A DNA stretch of 64,000 nucleotides, taken from positions 248,001-312,000 of the forward strand of contig JAJYYK010000001.1 in assembly GCA_021801025.1 (NCBI GenBank). The letters run 5' to 3'. Both the position numbers and the translations under genes were made by a program. This document shows, piece by piece, positions 1 to 8,732 of this stretch; within the stretch, counting starts at the first letter, position 1, and every line of letters starts with the position of its first letter. The notes under the pieces were generated by a model that searched no databases, had not been told where the DNA came from, and saw only the letters and a list, made by a program, of their open reading frames with translations. This DNA is from Pseudomonadota bacterium (GTDB lineage Bacteria > Pseudomonadota > Gammaproteobacteria > Burkholderiales > Sulfuriferulaceae).

Positions 1-561
1 CAGCTGTATTTGCCCCGTAGCGGCCGCTTTGACCATCAGTTGAATTCGTTCATCCATGCTGCGATCAAGGACACCTCGCAAACTGAACAACTGGGCACCA
101 TCTGTTTGTTTTTTTGTGTTTGGATTGCTACGCATTGTTTGTAAACGATCCATCAACTGGGTGGGTGGAGATTTTTCACGTTTGAGCACGTAATCCATAC
201 TCAGTTGCTCAAAAGCGTCAACTTGTTGTGTTGTCACATACAATTCGAATAGCATCATCCATAGCATATCTTCCTCTGGATTTTGCTGTAGCATGGTTTG
301 CAGCAGTAGTGCCGCCGCCTCCACCTTGTTATTGGCATACAGCATGGCCACGTCTTCTGTGCCGGGCGGAAGTTTGGACTCAATTTCGGTCACTTCGATT
401 TGGGTTTCTGTTGCATTTAAACCGAAACCCTGTTCAGACAGCGGTTCTTGTTCGATTTGCGCAATGGCTAATTCCATTGCATTTTTAGGGTGAGTAGAGC
501 CAGATTCCTCGGTAGGCGTCTGCTTAGCCTTTTTGCGTGAAAAAAATGTACCGAAATCCAC
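1..561 (-). CDS. STAS-like / tetratricopeptide-type protein, truncated by the window edge
   Basis: The reading frame is open from a GTG at 561 (or an in-frame TTG at 567) to base 1, so the C-terminus is missing. An AAGG stretch precedes both starts and does not decide between them. The first ~50 residues are charged and low complexity (FFSRKK near the N-terminus, then a Glu-rich linker). A helical segment follows whose wording (AAALLLQTMLQQNPEED, then an acidic and aromatic helix) resembles repeat-type helices. The last visible part (LFSLRGVLDRSMDERIQ) resembles the start of a STAS domain. No function can be assigned. It is on the same strand as ubiX, 208 bases downstream of it. Confidence 0.6.
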   Translation of the reverse strand, partial: MDFGTFFSRKKAKQTPTEESGSTHPKNAMELAIAQIEQEPLSEQGFGLNATETQIEVTEIESKLPPGTEDVAMLYANNKVEAAALLLQTMLQQNPEEDMLWMMLFELYVTTQQVDAFEQLSMDYVLKREKSPPTQLMDRLQTMRSNPNTKKQTDGAQLFSLRGVLDRSMDERIQLMVKAAATGQIQL

Positions 562-769
562 TGTCAAATAACCTTTTCTGTTGTCAATTCATCACTAAAT
601 CTGGCGTGGTCACTTGTAACAAACAGACATGCGCAATGTCATTGTTACCCATGGCGTTTTCATGCCCAATAAATCGTTAGATTATCCATGTATACAGGAA
701 AAACGGCAACTTAATTCACCCGCACTGTTGATATCGGTGAGTGGTTTGAACGGGTTTTGTGCACAGGTT

Positions 770-1378
770 TTACTCACCCCAACGGACCATCAAGTTGTGC
801 GGCACCTGTAGATGATCCAATATTCGCGCAACCACAAAATCTACCAAGTCTTCAACAGATTTCGGCTGATGATAAAAGCCGGGGTTAGGGGGTAGAATCA
901 CCACACCCATGCGTGCCAGTTTGAGCATGTTTTCCAGGTGCAACACCGAATAAGGCGTTTCTCTGGGTACGACAATCAATTTGCGCTGTTCTTTGATACA
1001 GACGTCGGCTGCCCGTTCAATCAAATTATCCGACATGCCTTGCGCCACAGCAGCCAAGGTGCCCATGGTGCACGGACAGATCACCATGGCATCCGCCGGA
1101 TTGGACCCTGATGCCACTGGCGCAAACCATGCCTCGCGTCCAAATACACGCACCTCACCCGGCAGATGCGCATAGCGTTCGGTCAATTGTGTTTGTAAAG
1201 CCTCGGCATGCGTGGGAATCGTCCACCCCATTTCTTGCTTCGCCACAATCTGTGCTGCCGTAGACACAAGCAAGTACACACTTACATTGGCGAGCAGTAA
1301 TTGTTCCAACAAACGTACGCCATAAGGCATGCCCGATGCACCGGTCCATGCCAGAGTGATGTTATGCGGTTGGGACAT
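770..1378 (-). CDS. ubiX: Flavin prenyltransferase UbiX
   Basis: Makes prenylated FMN, the cofactor of UbiD-type decarboxylases in ubiquinone synthesis. 202 residues, the usual length. The N-terminal FMN-binding loop TGASGMPYG lies at residues ~11-19, and a Ser/Pro-rich C-terminal region typical of the family contains ILPPNPGFYHQPKS. Start chosen at MSQPHN because AAAGG lies six bases upstream; an upstream in-frame extension has no such site. The start overlaps the end of the membrane-protein gene at 1362-1886, which indicates coupled translation. Together with the two genes upstream it forms a three-gene tail to the rapZ operon. Confidence 0.93.
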   Translation of the reverse strand: MSQPHNITLAWTGASGMPYGVRLLEQLLLANVSVYLLVSTAAQIVAKQEMGWTIPTHAEALQTQLTERYAHLPGEVRVFGREAWFAPVASGSNPADAMVICPCTMGTLAAVAQGMSDNLIERAADVCIKEQRKLIVVPRETPYSVLHLENMLKLARMGVVILPPNPGFYHQPKSVEDLVDFVVARILDHLQVPHNLMVRWGE

Positions 1379-1886
1379 GTTTAACCTTTCGCAACCATTG
1401 TTCGGCCAGTACACCATTCACCAGGCCACCCAGCCATGCCGCAGTGGCAAACAGGGGGCTCGAAGCCCACACGTTGACGCCAGGCATCATCCACCAGGAC
1501 ACCACGGCCAATTGCGCGCTAATGTGGGCAAAAGCTGCCAACACGCTCACACCCACCAGACTGATCCAGCGAGCAGAAAAGCGACCCACCAGAGCCAGCA
1601 CCACCAAACTGCTAGCCGCCCCCGCGCAACTGAGTACAAACCCGGGGGTTAAAAAACTGCCCAGAAGCAGGCTGCCCGCGATCACCCGCAGGCCAGATAC
1701 CCAAGCTGCAGTGGCCAAGCCGTATTGCCGCAACACCAGCAATATGACGATATTGGCCAAACCCGGTTTCACGCCGGGGATGGGTGAAGGTAGACTCGCT
1801 TCCAGCCACATCAATGAGATAGCTAACGCAGCCAGTTGCGCAATACGGTGATCGTCAGCAGTAGATTCAATAGTTAAGGCTGTCAT
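1362..1886 (-). CDS. Membrane protein of the heptaprenyl diphosphate synthase component I family
   Basis: 174 residues with about five hydrophobic segments. The conserved GVKPGLANI motif (residues ~38-46), followed by a long hydrophobic stretch, matches the Hpre_diP_synt_I family as I know it. Despite the family name, many members are small membrane proteins found beside NusG-domain-II and flavinylation genes rather than true synthase subunits. Here it overlaps a NusG-II gene upstream by 20 bases and ubiX downstream by 17 bases, so the three are probably translated together. The substrate is unknown; a quinone or prenyl link is suggested only by the ubiX neighbour. Confidence 0.75.
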   Translation of the reverse strand: MTALTIESTADDHRIAQLAALAISLMWLEASLPSPIPGVKPGLANIVILLVLRQYGLATAAWVSGLRVIAGSLLLGSFLTPGFVLSCAGAASSLVVLALVGRFSARWISLVGVSVLAAFAHISAQLAVVSWWMMPGVNVWASSPLFATAAWLGGLVNGVLAEQWLRKVKHVPTA

Positions 1887-2289
1887 ATTGCTTCGATGCT
1901 CCAGTGATTTCTATGCTGACCTGATTCGGCAGGCAAATTGCGGCTTCTCCCGCCCGGCTGATCCAGCCCTGGTGTACGCACAACTGTCTTGGGCCCGGGT
2001 CGCGTAGCACACGGGCACGGCGTCCGACCAATTCAATGTGAGTCATACCCAGCGGACCGGAAACATCTGCACTCAAGTCATGCGTTAAGGGCGCATTGAG
2101 AAATACGGCACCGCCTTGCCGGATAAGCAATCGTTCTCCCTGCCGCTCTCCCAGCCAAAACCGGGTGATTAAAACGCCCACCGCAACAAGGCCCAACACT
2201 AGCACCAACCAGTCGCCGGGTCGAATCAGCCGGGCATGATGCAAAGCCTGGGTTATCCCTGATTTTGAAAAAACGGGAAAGACACTCAC
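1867..2289 (-). CDS. NusG domain II-containing protein
   Basis: 140 residues: a short N-terminal part, [19 protein letters not shown] as a membrane segment at residues ~22-40, then a periplasmic beta domain ([34 protein letters not shown]), which is the NusG domain II pattern. Start chosen at the GTG at 2289, whose GTGA overlaps the rapZ stop; the frame extends further upstream but only inside rapZ. Such proteins usually sit with Hpre_diP_synt_I, ApbE or FMN-binding proteins in extracytoplasmic redox systems. No ApbE is in this window. Confidence 0.7.
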   Translation of the reverse strand: MSVFPVFSKSGITQALHHARLIRPGDWLVLVLGLVAVGVLITRFWLGERQGERLLIRQGGAVFLNAPLTHDLSADVSGPLGMTHIELVGRRARVLRDPGPRQLCVHQGWISRAGEAAICLPNQVSIEITGASKQYDSLNY

Positions 2290-3143
2290 TTTAATTCCCG
2301 ATGTCTCACCAAACATTGTTCCCGGGTAGAAAAATGTTGCGCCAATTGCTCGCACAAATAGACGGATCGGTGCTGTCCACCGGTACAACCTATGGCCACA
2401 GTCAAATAAGCACGGTGATCACGTATAAAACAGGGTAACCATTTTTCAACATATTGGCGAATGTCTTGCAGCATTTCGGACACATCTGTGCTGTTTTGTA
2501 AAAAAGCCTTCACCGGTTGATCCCGTCCGTTCAAGGGTCGTAATTCCGGGTCATAATGTGGGTTGGGCAAGCAGCGCACATCAAATACCAAGTCAGCATC
2601 CAGCGGAATGCCATGTTTGAAACCAAATGAAATGAACAACAAAGTCAGTCGTGCGGATTTTACGGCAACAAAATCCTTAATCCAGGTTTGCAGCGTGCTG
2701 ACTGACAAATCACTGGTATCAATACGATGTGCCAACCGTGCAACAGGATCAAGTAAGTCGCGTTCCAGTTCTATCGACTCATGCAATGCGCGTTGATCTG
2801 AGCTTAATGGGTGCCGCCGTCTGGTTTCAGAAAAGCGGCGCACCAGTGTTTCGGTTTTTGCTTCCAGAAACAGCAAACGCAAATCCAGCCCCGTCTGTAA
2901 ACGCGACACCCATTCAGGCAACTGCTGATAAGAGTCTTTACTGCGCGCATCGATGCTGATGGCAACGCGAAATTCACCATATTCGGCCAATACACGCAAA
3001 GTATCTTCCAGCAATGCCGCAGGCAAATTGTCAATGCAATAATAACCCGCATCTTCTAACACGCGCAATGCAATGCTTTTACCTGAGCCTGAGAGTCCGC
3101 TGACCAATACCAGTTGGGTGGCGGGGTTTGAGGACGTGCTCAT
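2286..3143 (-). CDS. rapZ: RNase adapter protein RapZ
   Basis: 285 residues. The N-terminal P-loop GLSGSGKS (residues ~15-22) and the [12 protein letters not shown] motif are typical, and a C-terminal half with [18 protein letters not shown] is the RapZ-specific domain. In enterobacteria RapZ brings the small RNA GlmZ to RNase E and so controls glmS; whether that holds here is unknown. Its ATG overlaps the hprK stop by four bases (ATGA), and the next gene starts on its own stop (GTGA). It belongs to the ptsN-hprK operon. A glmS gene is present at 58.7 kb in this window. Confidence 0.95.
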   Translation of the reverse strand: MSTSSNPATQLVLVSGLSGSGKSIALRVLEDAGYYCIDNLPAALLEDTLRVLAEYGEFRVAISIDARSKDSYQQLPEWVSRLQTGLDLRLLFLEAKTETLVRRFSETRRRHPLSSDQRALHESIELERDLLDPVARLAHRIDTSDLSVSTLQTWIKDFVAVKSARLTLLFISFGFKHGIPLDADLVFDVRCLPNPHYDPELRPLNGRDQPVKAFLQNSTDVSEMLQDIRQYVEKWLPCFIRDHRAYLTVAIGCTGGQHRSVYLCEQLAQHFSTREQCLVRHRELK

Positions 3144-4090
3144 GTCAAATGCTCGTCCCGCAAAGCGGCCTGCTGTCTGGCAATAAAATCTTCCACGCTG
3201 TTGACGCCGCGTTGACGCAACATATGATTGCGGGTCGCGACCTCCACCAGCACTGCCAAACTGCGTCCGGCAGCCACAGGGACAAAAACTTTGGGGATTT
3301 CGACCCCCAGAATAAGCTCATTGGATTCGGACATATCCAGGCGGGAAGCGTTTTTTTCTGTAAATTCTTCAAATGGCGTGAGGTGAACGATCAATCTGAG
3401 GTTTTTCTTCAGCTTGATTGCCAGCTCACCGAACAGCGCCCGCACATTCAGTATACCGATGCCGCGTACTTCCAAAAAATCTTGCAGCAAAGGCGGGCTC
3501 TCGGCGCTTAATGTATCCGGGGCTACTTTATACACTTCCACCACATCATCAGCGACCAGACGGTGCCCGCGTGTTAATAACTCCAGTGCCAGTTCGCTTT
3601 TCCCAACAGCTGGCGCGCCCGTCAACATGACGCCGATGCCATTGACTTCCATCATCACGCCATGCATCGTGACTGATTCAGCCAGGGCCACCGATAAATA
3701 ATGGGACAGCAGCGCCATCAATTCCGGACTGGCTTGCGTGGAGGTAAATAAAGGGGTACCTGTGCGTTCCGATGCGGCCAGCAGGGCTTGTGGGACAGGT
3801 TCGCCATTGGCAACAATCACGGCGGCCAGTTCTGTTGAAAACAAATTATCAATCGCTTGGCTAAGCCGGGTAGTGCTTAATTTGGCCAGATAATCCATTT
3901 CAGCACACCCCAACACTTGCACCCGATTGGGGTGGACAAAATTAAGGTGACCCACCAGGGCCAGAGATGGTTTTTGTACGGTATCACCCATCAAGGCTTT
4001 GTCGCCGCCCCCTTGCCCGCAAACCCATACCAGAGCCAGTGTGTGTTCCACTGCATCGAACATCTGTTTAACTGTGATAGTTGGAATCAT
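3140..4090 (-). CDS. hprK: HPr kinase/phosphorylase
   Basis: Phosphorylates and dephosphorylates HPr on a serine. 316 residues, normal length. The Walker A motif GAPAVGKS sits near residue 157, followed by the HprK signature [11 protein letters not shown] and [16 protein letters not shown]. The N-terminal half is the usual HprK N-domain. It starts two bases after ptsN ends and overlaps rapZ by four. In proteobacteria with an incomplete PTS this enzyme acts within the nitrogen-type regulatory PTS; no HPr or enzyme I gene is in the window. Confidence 0.96.
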   Translation of the reverse strand: MIPTITVKQMFDAVEHTLALVWVCGQGGGDKALMGDTVQKPSLALVGHLNFVHPNRVQVLGCAEMDYLAKLSTTRLSQAIDNLFSTELAAVIVANGEPVPQALLAASERTGTPLFTSTQASPELMALLSHYLSVALAESVTMHGVMMEVNGIGVMLTGAPAVGKSELALELLTRGHRLVADDVVEVYKVAPDTLSAESPPLLQDFLEVRGIGILNVRALFGELAIKLKKNLRLIVHLTPFEEFTEKNASRLDMSESNELILGVEIPKVFVPVAAGRSLAVLVEVATRNHMLRQRGVNSVEDFIARQQAALRDEHLT

Positions 4091-4092
4091 CT

Positions 4093-4557
4093 TTACTCAC
4101 TCCATGCTTGCCATTGTTGCAATAAAGCCAATATTTCTTCAGGATTAACACTGTCCAGCAGCTTTTCCCGCATGGCTTTATCGCCAAATAATTGTGCGAC
4201 TTCGCTCAGTATTTGCAAATGCAAGTCCGTGGCGCGTAGAGGTACGAACAGCACAAACAACAAACGAACAGGTAATTGATCTGGCGCAGAAAAATCCACT
4301 GCAGTATGCAAGCGTACCAAAACGCCTGCAGCAGATTGCAGCGCTTTGATGCGTCCATGCGGAATCGCCACACCTTGGCCCAAACCGGTGGAACCCAAAC
4401 TTTCACGGGCCTGTAGCGCGTCTACAATTGTTTTGGTATTGATGCCTAACGCAGAAGACATGTGTTGCGCCACATATTCAAACAGGTGCGACTTGCTGGC
4501 CACCTCTATATCCAGCAGGATGCGTTCGGAGGTAAGGAGTGGCGCAAGCTGGTTCAT
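4093..4557 (-). CDS. ptsN: PTS IIA-like nitrogen regulatory protein PtsN
   Basis: 154 residues of the EIIA fructose/nitrogen type. The phosphorylated histidine is in GVAIPHGRI (residue ~66). The regulatory PTS relays phosphate to proteins controlling potassium and nitrogen metabolism rather than importing sugar. It heads the ptsN-hprK-rapZ-NusG-II-Hpre-ubiX run, separated from hpf by 356 bases that should hold its own promoter. Confidence 0.94.
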   Translation of the reverse strand: MNQLAPLLTSERILLDIEVASKSHLFEYVAQHMSSALGINTKTIVDALQARESLGSTGLGQGVAIPHGRIKALQSAAGVLVRLHTAVDFSAPDQLPVRLLFVLFVPLRATDLHLQILSEVAQLFGDKAMREKLLDSVNPEEILALLQQWQAWSE

Positions 4558-4913
4558 GATCCTGAAAACGGCGACGATTGAACGAACATTTCAACGCGTA
4601 ATGTGAAAACAATCCATCGGGTGAGTGGCGAAACAGTGAAAAAAGACTTTTGTTGCATGTCGTTATCCTAAATGTTCGTTAATGAATCGCTGCAACATGC
4701 GCCGGAATGCGTCAAAAGCGGCCTCAACCCGGCAGTTTGCTGCGTATTCGGCGTATGCGATGTTGTGAGGTTTGCAAAGGGGAAAACCATTCGCCGCGCC
4801 TCACATCTTGCATCCATCCCTATATGCGGCAACATATGTCACAGTATATGTCACAGTGATTCATTTACGAGCCCTAACAAACAAGCGGTCAGCTGCCATA
4901 TTCAGAATGATGC
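4558..4913. other. 356-base gap between hpf and ptsN with a tandem repeat
   Basis: No gene is convincing here; a frame from 4672 encodes nothing recognisable. It holds a perfect tandem repeat of the 12-mer ATATGTCACAGT at 4834-4857. It also holds a stretch near 4678-4699 (TTAATGAATCGCTGCAACATG) close to one at 32717-32737. The region should carry the promoter of ptsN on the minus strand. Confidence 0.5.
4834..4857. repeat. Two tandem copies of a 12-mer
   Basis: ATATGTCACAGT occurs twice without a gap. The unit contains TGTCACA, which reads like a protein-binding half-site. It lies ~280 bases upstream of the ptsN start, just past the hpf stop. Confidence 0.6.
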
Positions 4914-5252
4914 TTATTCGTCGTCTGTTTCCAGCGCCTGATGTTTGACGCCTCCCGCCATTTGGTGCGCATGGCTGTGTTTTTCCTTGTTCTTCACAAT
5001 TTGACGATCCAGTTTATCAGCCAAACTGTCTATGGCGGCATACATGTTTTCATCTTCAGCTTGTACGAAGATGTCTTTGCCGCTCAAGTGTACATTGGCT
5101 TCTACAGTGTGCTTGAGTTTTTCAACTGTCATGATAATGGCGATATCGATAACTTGATCGGAATGCCGCTTGATACGCTCGATTTTTGATAACACATAAT
5201 CGTGAATGGCCGGTGTGATGGTCAAATGATGTCCGGTAATTTTAAGATTCAT
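4914..5252 (-). CDS. hpf: Ribosome hibernation promoting factor
   Basis: 112 residues, the short HPF/YfiA form. The N-terminus (KITGHHLTITPAIHDYV) and a central basic helix are typical, and the protein lacks the extra dimerisation domain of long HPF. It stabilises inactive ribosomes in starved cells. Start chosen at MNLKITG with AAAGGA eight bases upstream; a longer frame upstream runs into rpoN and is not needed. It lies 22 bases after rpoN, the standard arrangement, so both are likely on one transcript. Confidence 0.93.
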   Translation of the reverse strand: MNLKITGHHLTITPAIHDYVLSKIERIKRHSDQVIDIAIIMTVEKLKHTVEANVHLSGKDIFVQAEDENMYAAIDSLADKLDRQIVKNKEKHSHAHQMAGGVKHQALETDDE

Positions 5253-5274
5253 GATGCGTGTCCTTTCGTATGAG

Positions 5275-6693
5275 TTATAGCGCTTTGCGCTGATTGGCGG
5301 GAGGAATTTGTAATGCTTCCCGGTATTTTGCAATGGTACGTCGTGCGACCACGATACCCTGTTGTGCAAGAATTTCGGCCATCTGCCCATCGGACAGCGG
5401 TTTTTTCTGGTTTTCCGCATTGACCATTTGCTTAATTAACGCACGAATTGCCGTCGCAGAGCAAGCACCGCCCACTTCAGTGTTGACATGGCTACCAAAA
5501 AAATATTTTAATTCAAAGATGCCCCGTGGCGTCATGATGAATTTTTGTGTGGTGGTACGTGACACAGTGGACTCGTGCAACTCGACGACATCGGCGATTT
5601 CGCGTAGCACCAAAGGCCGCATGGCCACTTCACCGTGCTCCAAAAAAAGCCCCTGCCGGTCAACAATGCATTGAGAGACGCGCAAAATGGTATCAAAACG
5701 CTGCGCCAAATTTTTGATAAACCATTTGGCTTCCTGCATTTGTCCGGACAGTTGTTGATGATCACTGTCTTTGTTACGGCCCAATATTTCAGCGTACATC
5801 TGGTTAACACGTAAACGTGGGATGGCCTGCTGATTTAATTTTACCACCCATGCGCCCTTGATTTTTTCTACGATCACATCTGGAATGATGTAGCGCGTAT
5901 CATTGGGTTCAAATGCCGTACAGGGTCGAGGATTGAGTTGCATGATGAGTTCATAGGCTTGACGAAATGCCGCATCATCACAATGCAGCCGGCGTTTGAT
6001 GCCCGCATAATCATGCGTGCCCAGAGCGGGCAACTCCTGCGCAACAATGACCTGCGCAAGCTTTATGTCGAGCGTGCTTTCGGGCAGAGCCGACAGTTGC
6101 AATGACAGGCATTCAGTCAGCGTGCGCGCGCCAACGCCAACAGGATCAAGGTGCTGAAGGTGCTTGAGGGCAATTTGCAGTTCTGTCAGATCGACATCAA
6201 TGTCATCGGGTAACATCTCCAGAATCTCTTCCAGGTCTTGTGTTAAATACCCGTGCTCATCCAGTGCATCGATCAGTAATTCCACCAGTTGTTGATCATG
6301 CTCAGTCAGTGCGCTAAGCCGAATCTGCCAGAGTAAATGCTCGCGCAAGCTTAATGCAGGTTGGGGTGTTTGTATTTCGTAGGTGTCGTCTTCATCGCCC
6401 GAACTAAATCCAGGGGCCTCTTGCCAGGTCAGTTCTGCCAAATCAACCGGCGCGCTATCAGTATCCCCCTGTGCTGTGTCGGGGCCGCTCATTTCTTGCC
6501 CCTCTTCGGGCGCCACGGGGTGATCCATGCCTTCCATACCTTCCACGCGTTCCAGCAATGGGTTGGTTTGCATGATTAATTCGACTTCTTGATCCAGTTC
6601 AAGCGTAGACAATTGCAACAAACGTATCGCTTGTTGTAACTGGGGTGTTAGCGTGAGTTGCTGTGAAAATTTAAGTTGTAGGCCTTGCTTCAT
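5275..6693 (-). CDS. rpoN: RNA polymerase sigma-54 factor
   Basis: 472 residues. The Gln/Leu-rich activator-interacting region I is at the N-terminus (LTPQLQQAIRLLQLSTLEL), followed by an acidic region II with many Asp and Glu at ~50-110. The core-binding domain comes next, and the RpoN box ARRTIAKYRE is close to the C-terminus. It recognises -24/-12 promoters and needs enhancer-binding ATPases. It lies between lptB and hpf, as in many proteobacteria. Confidence 0.97.
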   Translation of the reverse strand: MKQGLQLKFSQQLTLTPQLQQAIRLLQLSTLELDQEVELIMQTNPLLERVEGMEGMDHPVAPEEGQEMSGPDTAQGDTDSAPVDLAELTWQEAPGFSSGDEDDTYEIQTPQPALSLREHLLWQIRLSALTEHDQQLVELLIDALDEHGYLTQDLEEILEMLPDDIDVDLTELQIALKHLQHLDPVGVGARTLTECLSLQLSALPESTLDIKLAQVIVAQELPALGTHDYAGIKRRLHCDDAAFRQAYELIMQLNPRPCTAFEPNDTRYIIPDVIVEKIKGAWVVKLNQQAIPRLRVNQMYAEILGRNKDSDHQQLSGQMQEAKWFIKNLAQRFDTILRVSQCIVDRQGLFLEHGEVAMRPLVLREIADVVELHESTVSRTTTQKFIMTPRGIFELKYFFGSHVNTEVGGACSATAIRALIKQMVNAENQKKPLSDGQMAEILAQQGIVVARRTIAKYREALQIPPANQRKAL

Positions 6694-6756
6694 AAGTTTG
6701 GTCTGTATTGATTTATTAACGAGTCCTAACCCGGATTTTGCTGTTTCTTGGGCGAC

Positions 6757-7479
6757 TTATAGACGGAAATGTTCGCCCAGATAAACTTTTTTCACACGCT
6801 CATCCTGCACAATCTGGTCGGGTCGCCCATCGGCCAGCACGGTGCCGTCGCTAATGATATACGCCCGATCACAAATCCCCAAGGTTTCTCGCACATTATG
6901 ATCGGTAATCAATACGCCGATATCCCGTTCAGTAAGAAAACGAATCAGCTTTTGAATGTCCATTACTGCAATAGGGTCAATACCGGCGAAGGGTTCATCC
7001 AGTAGAACGAAACGTGGATTCATGGCCAATGCACGGGCAATTTCAACGCGACGCCGTTCACCTCCAGACAGACTGATGGCCGGTGAGTCGGCCAAATGCT
7101 GGATATTTAAATCAGTCAACAAATTTTGCAAATGGATTGCAATTTCATCTTCGTCATATTGTTTCAATTCAAGAATGGCGCAAATATTTTGCTGAACTGT
7201 GAGCTTGCGAAAAATAGAGGCCTCCTGGGGCAGATAACTTAAACCGAGTGCTGCGCGCTGATGAATCGGCATATTGCCCAAATCATGCGTATCTAGGAAA
7301 ATTTGTCCGCCATCCAGTTTGAGCAAGCCGACAATCAAATAAAAGCAGGTGGTCTTCCCGGCACCATTCGGGCCAAGCAGGCCCACGACTTCACCGCTGT
7401 TCACCCGAATCGACACATCTTTGACCACGAGGCGTGAGCGGTAACTTTTTCGCAAATGATCTGCGCGCAATTCACTCAT
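6757..7479 (-). CDS. lptB: LPS export ABC transporter ATPase LptB
   Basis: 240 residues. Walker A GPNGAGKTT (residues ~36-44), signature LSGGERRR, Walker B RFVLLDEPFAGIDP and the switch His in ITDHNVRE are all intact. It powers LptFG in extracting lipopolysaccharide from the inner membrane; lptF and lptG are not in this window. It overlaps lptA by eight bases, so the lptC-lptA-lptB run is translationally coupled. Confidence 0.97.
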   Translation of the reverse strand: MSELRADHLRKSYRSRLVVKDVSIRVNSGEVVGLLGPNGAGKTTCFYLIVGLLKLDGGQIFLDTHDLGNMPIHQRAALGLSYLPQEASIFRKLTVQQNICAILELKQYDEDEIAIHLQNLLTDLNIQHLADSPAISLSGGERRRVEIARALAMNPRFVLLDEPFAGIDPIAVMDIQKLIRFLTERDIGVLITDHNVRETLGICDRAYIISDGTVLADGRPDQIVQDERVKKVYLGEHFRL

Positions 7480-8176
7480 GAGCAGCTTGTCCGTCGGGCA
7501 AAGTGGTCGTGTTTTGTAAAGGTAAAGGCGGGGCAGGTGTTTGGAGGGGTGCTTTGGGGAAAATAGACGTCCTCACCCGCGCATTCGACCCACCGCTGGA
7601 CGCGTTGGTATCTGGTTTCGCCCAAAATTTTTGCGTTGCCGTATTATACATCATCGCATTAGCGTGCATTTCGCTTGTGCCACGCTTGAGACGTGCATGG
7701 CCAGTTAATAATATGGTGTTTTGTTTGTTGTCCACATCGATGCGATCTGCCCAGCCTTCTATGTATTCGCTAGAGCCATCTTGCAATTGACGAAAATAGG
7801 CGGGCGAACCGATGGCAGTGCCCGTGCTGAATCCCTGCGCATCCTGATGCATGGACAAAGTGTTGGACCGCAGCAAAAGCGTCCCTTGTTGCAGGACCAC
7901 ATCCCCTTGATAAAAGCTGGTTTTATTCACGTTATCCATCTGTACGCTGTCTGCTTCCACATTCACAGGTTTGCTGCGATCCGCTTGTTCAGCGAATGCG
8001 CATTGTGCTACCAGTATGCAGGTCAGCATTGCGCTAACGGTCATGGCGAATCGCCGCCCCAAATCACGAAACAGCCCTTTGCCATGCCCGTTTCCCCTCA
8101 CTCCTTGCTCTCTCCCCCAAGGGGCAAGAGGGACGAAGCCTCGCTGCGCGAGTTTTTTGTTAACGCGCCGTTTCAT
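7472..8176 (-). CDS. lptA: LPS transport periplasmic protein LptA, with an inserted N-terminal repeat
   Basis: 234 residues. The bridge domain is clear from ~residue 68 (KPVNVEADSVQMD, YQGDVVLQQG), as expected for the OstA/LptA fold. The start at 8176 has GAGGG seven bases upstream and overlaps lptC, so it is favoured. Residues ~8-28 (containing FVPLAPWGREQG) are the translation of a GC-rich repeat, pushing the hydrophobic signal core (MTVSAMLTCILVAQCAFA) to residues ~45-62. A second possible start at 8044 would leave the repeat untranslated but has a weaker ribosome site. The C-terminus is Pro-rich. Confidence 0.9.
   Translation of the reverse strand: MKRRVNKKLAQRGFVPLAPWGREQGVRGNGHGKGLFRDLGRRFAMTVSAMLTCILVAQCAFAEQADRSKPVNVEADSVQMDNVNKTSFYQGDVVLQQGTLLLRSNTLSMHQDAQGFSTGTAIGSPAYFRQLQDGSSEYIEGWADRIDVDNKQNTILLTGHARLKRGTSEMHANAMMYNTATQKFWAKPDTNASSGGSNARVRTSIFPKAPLQTPAPPLPLQNTTTLPDGQAAHE
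8100..8155 (-). repeat. Short GC-rich palindromic repeat inside lptA
   Basis: Holds an imperfect hairpin built on CTCTCCCCC and GGGGCAAGAG (8109-8130) and a smaller one, CTCGC-TGC-GCGAG (8140-8152). Sequences of this kind are scattered in betaproteobacterial genomes, usually between genes. Here it lies in frame in the 5' part of lptA. Confidence 0.55.
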
Positions 8177-8732
8177 ATTGTGCCCTCACGTTATGCATTA
8201 AATCTACCCACTGTTTGTGGTTGTCCATTTCCATTCCTGTTGCGGTGATATGCGCCCACTTGTCCGTGATGTCTACGGGTTGCTGGGTGCGGAGAATTTG
8301 TTGATCAGGGAAAGCTTCCAGATACGTTGTCGTGAGTGTCATCGGCCCACGCACACTGTGCTGGTCGCGCACGACAACCACATGCCCAATGAAGTTAACC
8401 TGCGCGGCTTTTGAGGTGGCTACTGCGCGGTCTGAGCGTACAGAGACCTGCCCTTGTTGCGCATCTTGAGCCACCATGCGTGGCAAGCTTAAGTCAGTGC
8501 TGTCATCGTCAGGATAATGTTGTGCAACATCGGCCCATAACGTGTATTGTTTTTGACCCAACAAGTTGGTGCGCGTGACGGTAAAATGACGAATGATGTA
8601 ATCGGGACTGTGTGCACCAAACTGATGCGTATCCAAGTGTTGTGTTTGCACGGAATATTCCAGCCATAAACTCATGAGCGCCAGCAAGGCAAGCAGGAGC
8701 AATACAAATCCATACATGGGGCGATTATTCAT
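8160..8732 (-). CDS. lptC: LPS export protein LptC
   Basis: 190 residues: a single N-terminal membrane anchor (residues ~5-25, FVLLLLALLALMSLWL) and a periplasmic LptC beta-jellyroll domain (HFTVTRTNLLGQKQYTLWAD). It docks LptA to the LptBFG complex. Its start overlaps the kdsC stop by four bases (ATGA) and its end overlaps lptA by 17, placing it inside the kdsC-lptC-lptA-lptB coupled block. Confidence 0.92.
   Translation of the reverse strand: MNNRPMYGFVLLLLALLALMSLWLEYSVQTQHLDTHQFGAHSPDYIIRHFTVTRTNLLGQKQYTLWADVAQHYPDDDSTDLSLPRMVAQDAQQGQVSVRSDRAVATSKAAQVNFIGHVVVVRDQHSVRGPMTLTTTYLEAFPDQQILRTQQPVDITDKWAHITATGMEMDNHKQWVDLMHNVRAQYETAR

Noticed and set aside
4672-4941. 89-codon frame in the ptsN-hpf gap
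   Set aside because: Runs into hpf antisense and shows no recognisable family.
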